NCBI GenBank assembly: GCA_963556145.1
Contig: OY744466.1
Location: 3,658,001 to 3,722,000 of the forward strand
Source of the DNA: Hygrocybe punicea
Lineage: Eukaryota; Basidiomycota; Agaricomycetes; Agaricales; Hygrophoraceae
Direction: 5' to 3'
DNA: 64,000 nucleotides
Shown: piece by piece, positions 9,900 through 22,188 of the stretch
Layout of the letters: the number at the start of each line of letters is the position of its first letter
How positions within the stretch are numbered: the first letter of the stretch is position 1
Made by a program: the position numbers and the translations under genes
The notes under the pieces: generated by a model
Databases searched by the model: none
What the model was told of the DNA's origin: nothing
The model's input: the letters and a program-made list of their open reading frames with translations, nothing else

Positions 9900-10960
9900 A
9901 AAACCATTGTCCCTGGGACGATACATTGGGACGTCCCATTGTCCCTGGTCTGGTGTATGGGATGGCCCATGGGACGACATTTGGTGTTGTGGGATGTCCC
10001 ATGTCCCATGGGACATCCCACACAGAGGGGGTGTCTGGGGGCATTTGGGACGTCCCTTCCCTAGCTATTCAATAGAAAACTCAGAGTGATGACAGCATCT
10101 AATTATAAATTTCCAGGCCTTGTCATGGCCACTATGGGTACCATGGGTGCTATGGCATAGTATAAGATTGTACATACTTATTCTTTTGAGAGTCACAGAG
10201 CTGATTGTCCTTCAAGGTCAGTGACAGGGTGTGAAGATACAGCAGTTGTTTCCACATATAAAGACAGAAGGAGTGGGACAGGAAAAGTGCTGGAGATGTT
10301 GGGTAATGAGATGGGATTGAGGGGGAGGATTGAGGGTGTGCTTCTAGTAAACCAATCCCTAGTGCATGTGGCAAGCTGAAGCTTGTAGGGGAGTAATTCA
10401 GCAGAACATGCATGATATACAAAGAAAAGTAGGGCTACATATGCAGAGGAGGCTGAGCTGAAAATTAAACACGTGTATTATGAAGAGCATTTGATCAGGA
10501 TATCAGTGGTTATTACATTATTGGCTGTGCATACAATGGCTGACTGGGAAGCAGATGCAGAGGATAGATCTGAAATTAGAGTGTGTCTTGAGGACAGTGG
10601 ACTTGGGTAAGGAGACATCTCACAGAGGCTTTATTGGGACATCCCACAGGCTTGTCTGGGATGTCCCTGTCAGCTTGCAGCTGAGGCTTTCGAACATCCC
10701 TGTCATCTTGTGGGACATCCCACCAAGTCTCTGGGACATCCCACAGCCTTGTCTGGGACATCCCTTCCAGTTTATGGGACATCCCACAGCCTTGTTTGGG
10801 ACGTCCCTGTCAGCTTGTGGGACGTCCTGCCGAGTCTGTGGGATGTCCCACAGCCTTGTCTGGGACGTCCCTGCCAGCTTGTGGGACATCCCACCAAGGC
10901 TTTGGGATGTCCCACAGCCTTGTCTGGGACATCCCTGTCAGCTTTTGGGATGTCCCACAG
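9900..10960. repeat. Cluster of GGGA(C/T)(A/G)TCCC palindromes
   Basis: About 20 copies of the self-complementary decamer GGGAYRTCCC and close variants lie in two clusters (9900-10050 and 10635-10960). Those in the second cluster are spaced at about 27-40 bp, often as TGTGGGACATCCCACA. The mirror cluster is at 36450-36780 and 37350-37510. Confidence 0.75.
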
Positions 10961-11129
10961 GCTGGTTGGACTGACTGCTTGCTCAGCATCTGCTAAGTAA
11001 TCATACCAATAAACCATTATATCATATGTTATAACATAATTTTAAATAATTTACATTTAGCAACTTACTTAAAATAGACATTGCAAATCAAATAATTATT
11101 TTGCTTAATTATGTACATATCTACATTAT

Positions 11130-12190
11130 CAGGAGATGAGGGAGGGAAGTGGTGGTGGTGATGGTGGAGAGAAGAGGAGAGGTGGAAATGACCAGGGGGA
11201 ATGGAGGGGGTGGGCAAGGAGAGAAGGGCAGGAGGTGGATGGGAGGTGGGGCTGGCAGGGGGCAGGAGATAGGCAGGGGGAGAAGAGGCAGGAGGAGAGA
11301 GGAGAGGGAAACGGGAGGAAATGGGAGGGAAACAGGGGGGACCTACAAAGTTACATACCGGGGTTACCCACATGTCCACCCCCCTCCGCGTCGCCCCCAT
11401 CACCCCCGTCATCATCGTCGTTCCCGTGTGGCCCCGTTCCCATTCGTGTTGCCGTAGCCGTCCCGTTTGCCGTCCCGTCCTCGCCATTTCTGTCCTCACC
11501 ATCCCCATTGTCGTCGTCCTCATTGTCGCGGTCTCCGCTGTCATCATCCCGTTCCCTCATCCCGGCCGTCCTTGGTTCTGTTGCCTGTTGTCCTGGTCCC
11601 CGTTCCCGTCCTCGCTGTCCTTGTCGTCAGCCTTGTCGTCCCCGTCCTCGTCCCCGTCCCTGTCCCCGTCCCCATTGCCCTCATTCCCGTTGTTTTTGTC
11701 ACCGTCCCTGTCCCCGTCCCTGCTGTCCGCGCCGTCCTCGTCGTCCTCGCCGTCCCCGTTGTCCCCATCCTCGTTGTCCCCATTGCTGTCGTTGCCGTTG
11801 TTGTGGTCCCAGTCCCTGTCGTTGTCGTTGTTGTTCTCGTCCCCGTCCCCGATGACGTTGTCGTTGTCGTTACCGCGTGGCCCTGATCCGTTCGTGTTGT
11901 CCTGGCGGTCCCATTTGCGGTCCCGTCCTCGCTGTTTCCGTCCTCCTCGTCCCTGTTGCCGTCGTCCTTGGCTCCGTGGTCCTCGTCGTCCTGTTCGGTC
12001 GTCCTCATTTCGGTCGTCCCCGTTCTTGTTGCCGCGGCTGCGTTCGTTCGTTTACCCCATCGTCGTCATTCCCGTCGTCCCGGGTTGTCCCCGTTGTCTC
12101 CTTGTCATGCGCATGCGCGTCTGCTTGCTGTTGCCGCGTTCGCGTTCATTTGGCCCGAGGGTGCGGCAAAAAAACCTAAAAGTGTTTAAG
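11130..12190. repeat. Low-complexity purine tract and GTCCCC/CTCGTC repeat
   Basis: A GA-rich tract (11135-11340) is followed by a long degenerate hexamer-type repeat (GTCCCC, GTCCTC, GTTGTC). All six frames stay open for long stretches, so the open frames are not evidence of coding. The mirror of the inner part is 13600-14156. Confidence 0.7.
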
Positions 12191-12619
12191 TAGTTAATAG
12201 AATAAATGAAAAAAGATGAATAGAATACTTACCTGGGGTGCTCTGGCATCCGCACCCGTTGTCACGTCGTTGTTGAAAACGACAAGTCTTGTTGAACACG
12301 CGCACGAGACTTTCAACTGGAAATTGCCGATGTCCCAAATGGGGTCGAGTTGCCATATAGGGAAGGGTGGCTGGATTTTCTTATTATTATTACATGTACT
12401 ACAACGCCTCAATGGCCAGGGCAAGACTCTGAAGAGATGTAGGTATGATACACCTACCCCGAGAGGAGTTTGTGTATTTTATTTCATTTTATATGTGGAG
12501 ATATTCACAATACATTTTATGCCTCTGCCAAAATTGGACCGTTAAACACCTAACTTTGCGACTACACGTCTGAAAAATCTAAAATTAATTCTAGGAGTGC
12601 TAAGAAAGGTGTACATTGT

Positions 12620-13109
12620 GTTCCAGACAAGTGCCTGGTAGATGGTGGTGCAGGGAATGTGTTGTAGCCAAAATGGAGTTGGATCTTTGCATTGTGGCTA
12701 GACAATCAAAAGTCCGTATAAGCACACACAATCATGAATGGAATGTGAGTGACAAGTTCATCATNNNNNNNNNNNNNNNNNNNNNNNNNNNNNNNNNNNN
12801 NNNNNNNNNNNNNNNNNNNNNNNNNNNNNNNNNNNNNNNNNNNNNNNNNNNNNNNNNNNNNNNNNNNNNNNNNNNNNNNNNNNNNNNNNNNNNNNNNNNN
12901 NNNNNNNNNNNNNNNNNNNNNNNNNNNNNNNNNNNNNNNNNNNNNNNNNNNNNNNNNNNNNNNNGTTCCAGACAAGTGCCTGGTAGATGGTGGTGCAGGG
13001 AATGTGTTGTAGCCAAAATGGAGTTGGATCTTTGCATTGTGGCTAGACAATCAAAAGTCCGTATAAGCACACACAATCATGAATGGAATGTGAGTGACAA
13101 GTTCATCAT
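12620..13109. other. 145-bp direct duplicate around a 200-N gap at the palindrome loop
   Basis: Bases 12620-12764 and 12965-13109 read the same on either side of the gap (12765-12964, exactly 200 N). The simplest explanation is that two contig ends overlap and were not merged. The true loop between the arms would then be 90 bp (12675-12764). Confidence 0.85.
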
Positions 13110-14156
13110 ATTTTGGCTACAACACATTCCCTGCACCACCATCTACCAGGCACTTGTCTGGAACACAATGTACACCTTCCTTAGCACTCCTAGAATTAAT
13201 TTTAGATTTTTCAGACGTGTAGTCGCAAAGTTAGGTGTTTAACGGTCCAATTTTGGCAGAGGCATAAAATGTATTGTGAATATCTCCACATATAAAATGA
13301 AATAAAATACACAAACTCCTCTCGGGGTAGGTGTATCATACCTACATCTCTTCAGAGTCTTGCCCTGGCCATTGAGGCGTTGTAGTACATGTAATAATAA
13401 TAAGAAAATCCAGCCACCCTTCCCTATATGGCAACTCGACCCCATTTGGGACATCGGCAATTTCCAGTTGAAAGTCTCGTGCGCGTGTTCAACAAGACTT
13501 GTCGTTTTCAACAACGACGTGACAACGGGTGCGGATGCCAGAGCACCCCAGGTAAGTATTCTATTCATCTTTTTTCATTTATTCTATTAACTACTTAAAC
13601 ACTTTTAGGTTTTTTTGCCGCACCCTCGGGCCAAATGAACGCGAACGCGGCAACAGCAAGCAGACGCGCATGCGCATGACAAGGAGACAACGGGGACAAC
13701 CCGGGACGACGGGAATGACGACGATGGGGTAAACGAACGAACGCAGCCGCGGCAACAAGAACGGGGACGACCGAAATGAGGACGACCGAACAGGACGACG
13801 AGGACCACGGAGCCAAGGACGACGGCAACAGGGACGAGGAGGACGGAAACAGCGAGGACGGGACCGCAAATGGGACCGCCAGGACAACACGAACGGATCA
13901 GGGCCACGCGGTAACGACAACGACAACGTCATCGGGGACGGGGACGAGAACAACAACGACAACGACAGGGACTGGGACCACAACAACGGCAACGACAGCA
14001 ACGGGGACGACGAGGATGGGGACAATGGGGACGGCGAGGACGACGAGGACAGCGCGGACGGCAGGGACGGGGACGGGGACGGTGACAAAAACAACGGGAA
14101 CGAGGGCGACGGGGACGGGGACAGGGACGGGGACGAGGACGAGGACGGGGACGACA
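13110..14156 (-). repeat. Right arm of the giant palindrome, inner part
   Basis: It is the reverse complement of 11.63k-12674. It includes an AT-rich intron-like segment (13552-13608, GTAAGT to TTTTAG on the plus strand) between GC-rich low-complexity segments. It ends at the target duplicate GGACGACA. Confidence 0.85.
14149..14156 (+). repeat. 8-bp target site duplication, left copy
   Basis: GGACGACA lies immediately outside the left TIR. The same 8 bp follow the right TIR at 35767-35774. The left palindrome arm holds the site once, in reverse complement, near 11635. Confidence 0.85.
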
Positions 14157-14178
14157 TAGTGTTGCCGTAGTTCGGTTC
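14157..14178 (+). repeat. Left terminal inverted repeat of the KDZ element
   Basis: It begins TAGTGTTGCCGTAGTTCGG and matches the reverse complement of 35745-35766 with two mismatches. Confidence 0.85.
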
Positions 14179-14269
14179 CGAACCTAGCTGAACCCGGTTC
14201 AAACCCCGAACCAAGAGCCCTTGCAGCGTATCTTTCCCAGTAACATTGGGAGAGCCGATGGGCTAAAGG

Positions 14270-15150
14270 TCCAATCCCAGTGGATGGGCCGAGATGGGCC
14301 GAGATAAAATCCAGACCTATTGTATTGGATGGGCTGAGATGAGCCGAGATATTTCTGTCCCTTGGTATTGAATGGGCCCATAAAGTTAGAAATAAGGATT
14401 TCCCACTAGAATTGAATGGGCCGAGATGGGGTTAGATATTTATTTCCCACTGGCATTGGATGGGCCGAGATGGGGTGGGTTATTTATTTTCCACTGGCAT
14501 TGGATGGGCCGAGATGGGAGGGGATATTTATGTCCCATTGGCATTGGATGGGCTGAGATGGGGTCAGATATTTATTTCCCACTGGCACTGGATGGGCCGA
14601 GATGGGGTAGGATATTTATTCCCCACTAGTAGTGGATGGGCCCACATTGGGTGGGATATTTATTCCACACTGGCACTGGATGGGCCCACATTGGGTGGGA
14701 TATTTATTCCACACTGGCACTGGATGGGCCGAGATGGGGTAGGATATTTATTCCCAATGGCAGTGGATGGGCCGAGATGGGGTAGGATATTTATTGCCCA
14801 CTGGCACTGGATGGGCCCACATTGGGTGGGATATTTATTCCACACTGGCACTGGATGGGCCGAGATGGGGTAGGATATTTATTCCCAATGGCAGTGGATG
14901 GGCCGAGATGGGTTGGGATATTTATTCCCCACTGGCAGTGGATGGGCCGAGATGGGGTAGGATATTTATTCCGCACTGGCACTGGATGGGCCGAGATGGG
15001 GTAGGATGTTTATTCCCCACTGGCAGTGGATGGGCCGAGGTGGGGTAAGATATTTATTCCCCACTGGCACTGGATGGGCCGAGATGGGGTGGGATATTTA
15101 TTCCGCACTGGCACTGGCTTCGGTGGGATATTTATTCCCCACTAGCAGTG
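14270..15150 (+). repeat. Left subterminal array of a 44-bp repeat
   Basis: About 20 units of 44 bp contain GATGGGCCGAGATGGGG, GATATTTATTCC and CACTGGCA. The same unit occurs in reverse orientation at 33480-34430. The unit length is not a multiple of three, so the long open frames across it are artefacts of the repeat. Subterminal repeats usually act as transposase-binding sites. Confidence 0.85.
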
Positions 15151-15584
15151 GATGGGCCGACATCAGGGGGACCAACATTTCCCACCAAACGTGGGGATGC
15201 GATATATCTGTCCCCTGGCAGAGAGGGAGATTTCTTTTCCACTGCCATTGGATGGGCCAAGATTAAGGTAATATTTACTCTACACTGGCATCCACATCCA
15301 GAGGATAACAAAATCTCTTTCCTGACATTCTGTAGATATACGCTGCAGATATCAGGACATATTCTCGCCTCCCTGAACTTTAATAACCACATTTTTTACC
15401 AGTCATTCCACCTCTTACTGGACCTCACTTTTCCATATTTGTATTGAAACATTATGCATTTCAATGTAGCAAATGATACACATCACATCATGCAGACAGG
15501 ACAAGGAAACAATGACAAAATTAACACATTGACTCTGGAGCATTGCAGATATGAAGACCAAGCTTGCAGCCAGACCAGAGAATA

Positions 15585-17821
15585 TCACTTCCTTAACCTC
15601 TCACTGGTCCTCACATGTCCAGTCTCAGGTTTTTTGGGTTTGTCCTTTCTTTTTGATGATGCTCCCCCAGCACCTCCGCCATGGCGCGGTTTGCCCTTGC
15701 CCTTGCCCTTGTCCCCACTGGGTGGTCCAGGTGGATCCTCAACCTCATGCTCTTCCTCTTTCTCTTCCAAGAATGTCCTCAGCCTATCTGCTCTCTCCAA
15801 CAACTTGTGAGTGTGTTCCGCGGTGTACGAAGATCCCCACACATATTCGGGAATCCCCCTGGTAGAGTCGAAGTCGCCTTCGGTGAAGTGAGCGGCCGCA
15901 AATTCTCGTAAGGCCAGGCCAATGACCAATAGAATAACTGCAATGTCAGCCGGATATTGCAACGTCTCCATCCATACCATGATCTCTTCTAGAGCATTGC
16001 CATCATGGAACTCAGGCGGCAGAAATTGGCCGGGGTAACTCCATGACATCCAGGCATGTTCAGGATTATTGACGTCCCATTCCTGACCCAGGTTATTCAT
16101 TTCAACACGTATTCTTGAAATGTATTACTCACATAATGGTCATAGCAAAACTTGACCAAACTCAGGTATTGCCTACTGTTGTTCAAGGTTTGTAAATATG
16201 CAAATCTTGCCTCTTTGTCTGGGCCGACTGGGGCTGGACTAAACAACCAGATAAACAAATGGAAATGCACATGGGGCAGATAATGCATATCACTTACGAT
16301 TGATTTGGCAATGTGCTTGCGGCCCCGTACTCAATCCGTGTTGAAGGTCCAGGCTCGTTGTCCGAGATGTCGTCATCATCAGAAATATCCACATATCTCC
16401 TTGTCTTGGCGTTTTTGTTCTTCAACAGATTCTCTGTATCTGAGGCCCTCGCAGACTTGAATTTGAGGGCCACCAACCCGCCTGCCTGCCGGTTCTCCCA
16501 GTGGTCAAAGACCAGCTTCAGCTGGTCCTTCTTCATCTTTGTCGGCTCCATTATCTGCTGTCCATTGGGGAGATACTCAGCATCTATAAATTCCCCCAGG
16601 GAATCTCTTATCCTCAACCATGGGACTGTCGCATTCTGGTTGTTCGTATATTGGCCTGCAACATATGGTGAGTCGTGTTTTATTCCAGTCATTCTGCTCA
16701 ACTTACGGTAGGACATTGTCACAAATGCCCTAAAGACATCCTTCTTCTTTGGCAGTGACATCCCCTTTGTGTCAGGGAGGATGGGTGCACCAAACTCGTC
16801 GACTTGCAAGACAAATGGCACGCTCTTATCGTGTTCCTTCCTGGGCAGGCTGGGACCCTTTCCCTTGTCGACATCACTTTCTTCTCCATCACTCTGCTCA
16901 TCTAATGTATGATCAGAGAAGTGAATGTTGATGATACCTTGAACATACCATATTCGGTAAACACCCACTCATTCCATAATTTCATCACCTCGTCCTGGAA
17001 AGTTTTGCTTTTTGAAAAAATTTCCCCTTGAATGTTGTGGGTTTCAAATCTACCGATAATGTTGGGTGAGTTCAAATAATTTGCAGCAGGTGAAATATTA
17101 CTTCGTTGTTTGAGCAACGCCTTTCCGATCCTTCCAGCCAACCAAGACAAGCACCTTCGCCCCCATCTGCACATCCAATTCCTTTACAAACTTGCTAACC
17201 ACCTTGCTCATCGAATTTTCCGCATTGCTACCCCAGAGGCTTCAGTAGAAGACAACGATGTGAGAAAAGGTTTTCACTTACCTACTCCGCACTTCATCTG
17301 TTAGTTTCCCACTATTCCACTCCGCAGCGAGACCCTCAAACTCTGCCCTTCTTTCGGGGGTCAACTTCTCCATGACCCAGGTGCAAGCATCTTTATATAC
17401 GGCGATGAACTCCTTGCTTCCGGGCTTTCCACCTGAAAGCTCCTGGATTCTCTCTTTTATTTCCTCCTTCATCTTCTCCACCACAACAGCGCGTAAGTCC
17501 CATGTTCTGACAAATTTCGCTCGAGTCTTCTTTTTGCCAGCATCCTCATGTCCATCATCCTTGTGATTCTTCAACCATATGATGATTTTCTACATAGAAC
17601 GTGATGTCAGCCTATATGTGAGTATAGCTTATAAGGCGAAGTTCAAGTACTTTGGCCAAACCCTCAATGTGACCATCGTTAACAACTTCCCTGCTCTTCT
17701 TCTTTATTTCCGAACGAATTCTTTTAATGATCACTGTCTTGCTGTCCCTGTCAGGGGCATTTTGGTAATCCTGCTTATGGTTTTTCAGGATTTCAAGATA
17801 TTCGGGAACGACCCAACTCAT
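15585..17821 (-). CDS. Conserved basidiomycete protein of unknown function
   Basis: This is a multi-exon minus-strand gene starting MSWVVPEYLEILKNHK (17821). A basic helical segment follows (TRAKFVRTWDLRAVVVEKMK, GGKPGSKEFIAVYKD, KLTPERRAEFEGLAAEWN). A VLVLVGWKDRKG strand comes next, then a region with LPDTKGMSLPKKKDVFRAF, VPWLRIRDSL and FDHWENRQAGGLVALKF. The last exon (15585-16100) is acidic and then Lys/Gly-rich (GDKGKGKGKPRHGG). I recognise the overall pattern as a multi-copy protein found in many mushroom genomes, usually annotated as hypothetical. Its repeated presence next to mobile genes suggests transposon cargo. Splice sites between 16968 and 17278 are uncertain. A half copy of the GTCACGGCCGA motif lies 137 bp upstream. 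Confidence 0.65.
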
Positions 17822-17957
17822 AGTGGAGGGGATGATAGTGGGGATAATTTTGACATGATGCTAAGGGGGATGAGCAAGGGGGAAACAATTTTCAACCATC
17901 CAAACACAATCATGTGATGCAGGGATTGGATCACGGTCACATGACCTGTGTGACCTG

Positions 17958-17971
17958 TCATGGCCGATTCA
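17958..17971 (-). promoter_or_regulatory. Degenerate half site of the element's palindromic motif
   Basis: GTCATGGCCGATTC differs by one C-to-T step from the half site GTCACGGCCGATT seen at the other copies. It lies about 140 bp upstream of the start of the gene ending at 15585. Confidence 0.4.
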
Positions 17972-18271
17972 CCTGCTGCGACATGTCACATCACATGTAT
18001 TGCACAGGATTCAACCTTTAAGTTTTGCACAAACATGGGATACATTTTGACAACTACTAAAAATACAGTAATGCAATGTATGTAACAAGACATAAAATAC
18101 AAAATTTGCAGAATCGAAAGCTGACAACAATGGGGACAATGACAACATTTGCAGATGGAAACTTATAGTGGAAAATCTAATGATAAATTATGAGAGGCAG
18201 ACGCGACTGGTAAATGATTGACTAAGCATGAGCCGGTATTCTGCTAACGAACAGCAGAACACCTACTTGGT

Positions 18272-21200
18272 TCAGGATGCAGTGGCAACATCCATATCGC
18301 CATCAGGGCTGTAAATCGGCTCCCTAGCGAAATCCCTCTTTTCCGTGGATGTTAAAGCTAATGCCTTTGCCGCATCAGAATTCCTACACTCAATCTTGAA
18401 CATTGGACTGCTCCAATTGAAACTCCAAGTGTCGCTTGTTATCGGAGCTTCATCATCCAGCAGGGTTTCCATCAAGGGCATCAATTTGGGCCACTGAGTC
18501 TCGAAATGCGCCAGGATCTTCCTTTCTAGTTTGAGGGAGGTGCAACCGGTTGTCAAGGGCACGTTCACCAATTGTGCCTGCCTCTCGCGTTTGTAAAATA
18601 TGAGGCAGAGGCAAAACTGAAGCAGAGCACGTTTGAAGATGTAGGAAGGATGCACCCATATCCCACCCAAAATCGTCACATATTCTCCTGCAAACCAGGT
18701 GCAGAATCGGTGGTATCGCAATCGGGCGAAGGTCTCTTCCTCCTCTTCCAAGTCATCCATCTCACCACTGTAATGGTTTCGATTGATCACCTCCGCCATC
18801 TCCAGAAGATTGCCCACAATCACCACATCCAAGAGGCCAGCAGGGGTCGACACATCAGGAATGTGATGTTCACGATCTACACCTGTTGAGGATCATGATT
18901 TAGGTAGAGGGATGAGAACATGAACAGCAACGACATACTGACAGCTGAAGCCTCATTGACACACAAATGTTCATGCCACATACCCATCATTCTTCTCAGA
19001 ATGGTCCGGGTGGTATTATGTTGAGTATTTGTGATGGAGTAGGACATGACGAAGGTGTGGATGATTCCAAAACAGGTGTCCTTGATCGACGATGTGGCAT
19101 AGAAGTGATTTCCATATACGATGGAGTCCTGCAGGGTGACTACATAATGGACTGTGTTCGGCCTTTGGAAACTGGCATCATTTGTTAGATAAGTCTGTGA
19201 TGGAATGAATAACGCTCACAAGACATCATTTGGCGTCAACAGCACCCCCTCTTTCTCCCAGATGCCTTTGGATGGACTGAGGGGACCCCAACCCTTTCCA
19301 AACGCATGACGAGTCGTCATGTCTCCATTGCTATTCCAGGGTGGTGTCTCTCTGTTGCGGCGCATGACAACCCAATACTTGCTGCCTGTCATTACCCTTA
19401 CAACCGTGGCAAAACCATCATCATCAGCATGTGGCCAAGAAGTTGCACCCCGCAATGCCGCAGTCCCCCACGAGAGTTCATCCGCGAATGTTTTGCCTGG
19501 AATATAACCTGGTTGTCCCTGGGTTTCCGACATGGCCTGCTCATGGGATGCCAGCGAGCTGGAGGAGAGCATCTTTGTCAAATGAAAACTGAGGATAGAT
19601 AATTTCGCATCATACCGGTACATGGGCGGTGGATGAACCGTGAGGTGACCCATGGGAAAGTCCAGCATGTTCCAGATGTGTCTTCGTCCTTCTAACAGAG
19701 ATGCATTATACAAATCTTGCAGAGTCCCGACATGCAGCATCTTTCCATGACTTTTCCGGGTGCGAAAGGAACCAACTTTGTCATTTGGTGAGTAACAGCA
19801 AGGATCAGTAAAAGGACAAGACAAACCCTGCACATTACGCTCATGTTTGAAACTCCCAAGTCTGGAGAGACCTTCCAGGTCAAACTGGTGACGTTCCTGC
19901 TGCGGGACTCCATGGACCAGGATATGTCTTTGTTCAAAGATATCCTGGATCGTCGAGGTATCCATTTGGAGGTACTGATCATATGCCACTACAAAAATAC
20001 TCGAACCATCCGGATCAAATTCTGGGTTGCTAGTGGATGGTAGGTGATGAAGAGGTCTTCCATCTTCATATAAGGCCTCCACCTCCTCTTGGATGGTTCG
20101 TAAACACCAATATTCACATTCATCCTGTGTTGTCCATGTAAATAAATCAAACCAACAACTAGAAATAGGACTAACCGAGCCCGCATTACTTTGAAATGTG
20201 AAATGAGCTGCTTCTGCATTTCGGTCGGCTCCAAAAACCCTGAGAGGCACATGATCCTCAGACATCTGTTGCTCTGGTTAGTTGATATCTCGGGCATTAG
20301 AGACGAACTGACTTCAGGAAGTTCAAGGTTTTTGACCGGAGTGCCATTGAATGACTAATTTCCATCATTAACTCATGTGCATTGAAAGATTGGTCACAAA
20401 GTTATACTCACTTCACCGGGCAGTTCTGATGAAATCATCTGACTTCTGTCCATAAGCTTCCTTTTTTTGCGGCTGTTCCATTTCGAAGCTGGTGCATGCC
20501 GTTTCTTGCTTGCAGTGAAGTAGGTCTGGTACCCAGCAGGAGGTCCGTTTTGTGTCGTCTTCCCTTTGAGAGCATTGGTTTGCGAACGTGTTACCGGGCG
20601 CAATTGGGTTCCTAGCTCAGTGTCGCTTTCTTCTGATTCCTCCTCCTCCTCCTCCTCCTCCTCCTCCTCCTCTTCGCCTTCCCCCTCAGGTCGTGGTCTG
20701 GTACCTTCACCCTGTTCGCCCTCCACCGCTGGCGGTGGTCCACCCCCCTCCGCCACTGGTCCACCCCCTTCCGCCACTGGCAGCGGTCCACCGCCCTCCA
20801 CCACTGGCGGTGGTCCGTTGCTCTCCACCGCTGGCGGTGGGCCATCGCTCTGTACCGCTGCTTGTGGTCCATCGCCCTCCACAGCTGGCAGTTGTTCAAT
20901 GCTCTCCACTGCCAGTGGTGGCCCATTGCCCTCCACAGCCAGTGGTGGTCCATCACCCTCCACTGCCAGTGGTGGTCCATCGCCCTCCACCACCAGTGGT
21001 CCATCGCCCTCCACCTCCAGCGGTGGTCCATCCCCCTCCACAGCTGGCGGTGGTCCACCCCCCTCCGCTGCTGGTGGCGGTCTATCGCCCTCCACTGGTG
21101 GTGGTGGTCCATCGCCCTCCTCCTCCGCTGGTGATCCATCGCCCTCCACTGCTGGTTGTGGTCCATCACCCTCCAAAGCCGGCGGGGGTTCATCACACTC

Positions 21201-22108
21201 TCCAGGTTGGCCCTCCCCCCCTGGCTGTGGTTCGTCCCCCCGCCCCTGCTGATCCTGCCCTTGCGCCAGTTGTGGCTCCCCCTCACTCTGCTAGGCCTCC
21301 CCTTGAGACTGTAGTGGCTCATTGTTCATTTGCTCTTCCTCCCCAACCGGTTGCAGCTGCTCCCTGTCCTGTTCGTGAGCTTTCCCTTCATCGTGTTGCA
21401 GCTGTTCCCCCCTCCGCTGGTCGTCCCCTTGAGGCTGTGGCGGCTCACTGCTCATTTGCTCTTCCTCTCCCGGTGGGTGCAAAAGGTCCTCCACCTCCTC
21501 CTCCTCCATCCACCACGGCCGCTGCCCCGCAGAGTTGTTCCTCTGCCAAGGCTCGTCTTGGTAGTCAGACCAGTTTGTCTGCCCTGGCCGCCAGACGGGG
21601 TCATCCTCCTCCTCCTCCTCCTCCTCCTCCTCCTCCTCCTGGCGCTGCTTCTTCTCCCCCTGCTGCTGCTCTGCACCCATGTCGATATCCACGTCGACAT
21701 CCACTGCCGTTGGTTCCTCCATGTCCATGTCGGCGTCTTCCTTGCTCCCCTGCTCCTTCTCTTTCCCCTTGGGCTCCGGCTCGGCTGGCTGCTCTTGCTT
21801 TTTCTCATGTCGCCACCTGGTGCCATTGTCCAATTCTGACTCACTGTCATCATCAATGATGATGACAGGTTCCTCAGATCTGCTCGTGGATGCTGTGTTC
21901 TGATTTGCTTGGTGATGTTTAGGGACTGAGATAACGGGCCCTGTGTTGGAGTTAAATCCTGGGTCAAGGAATGGGAAGACACGATGGAATACATACATTT
22001 AGAATACCAATCCAAGTGCATGTTCTCATCCTCGTAACGGAGGGAGAGCTGCTCAAATTCTCGTAGGAACAATTGGAGTTCCGTCTTTGCATTGGAACCA
22101 GTCGACAT
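18272..22108 (-). pseudogene. JmjC-like 2OG/Fe(II) dioxygenase gene with long repetitive N-terminus and one in-frame stop
   Basis: The start MSTGSNAKTELQLF (22108) is followed by an acidic region with a SUMO-interaction-like motif (EPVIIIDDDSESE) and poly-Glu. A run of about 25 Pro-rich repeats of about nine residues (AVEGDGPPL) follows. In-phase introns then lead to the catalytic part: GKTFADELSWGTAALRGATS and SWPHADDDGFATVVRVMTGS (iron ligands H and D near 19410). The next exon has SIVYGNHFYATSSI (candidate third ligand H near 19113). The C-terminal exon is 18272-18853. The arrangement matches JmjC/cupin hydroxylases. A TAG at 21291-21293 interrupts the low-complexity region in frame, probably from CAG, so this copy may be inactive or may express only the C-terminal part from an internal start. 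Its substrate is unknown. Confidence 0.6.
20394..21290 (-). repeat. 27-bp coding minisatellite and (TCC)n tracts
   Basis: The period is about 27 bp (TCCACTGCCAGTGGTGGTCC-like units) and encodes repeats of nine residues. It is flanked by TCC runs near 20640 and 21605 that encode poly-Glu. Confidence 0.75.
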
Positions 22109-22188
22109 TCAGAGCAACATTTGCCAAAGACAGCGTTCCGTTTGCATCAGGGAGGAGGGCTTATGATTACCGAGCAATAGTTTCATCT

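Larger units (their letters stand above)
9802..12674 (+). repeat. Left arm of the giant palindrome (empty-site copy)
   Basis: The arm mirrors 13110-14156 plus 35767-37606. It keeps the uninterrupted sequence at about 11626-11645, where the right arm holds the 21.6-kb insertion. Several scattered differences between the arms look like CpG transitions. Confidence 0.85.

Noticed and set aside
11136..12193. Long overlapping open frames in GTCCCC low-complexity sequence
   Set aside because: All frames on both strands stay open because of the repeat composition. No domain, no conserved start, and the mirror arm shows the same.
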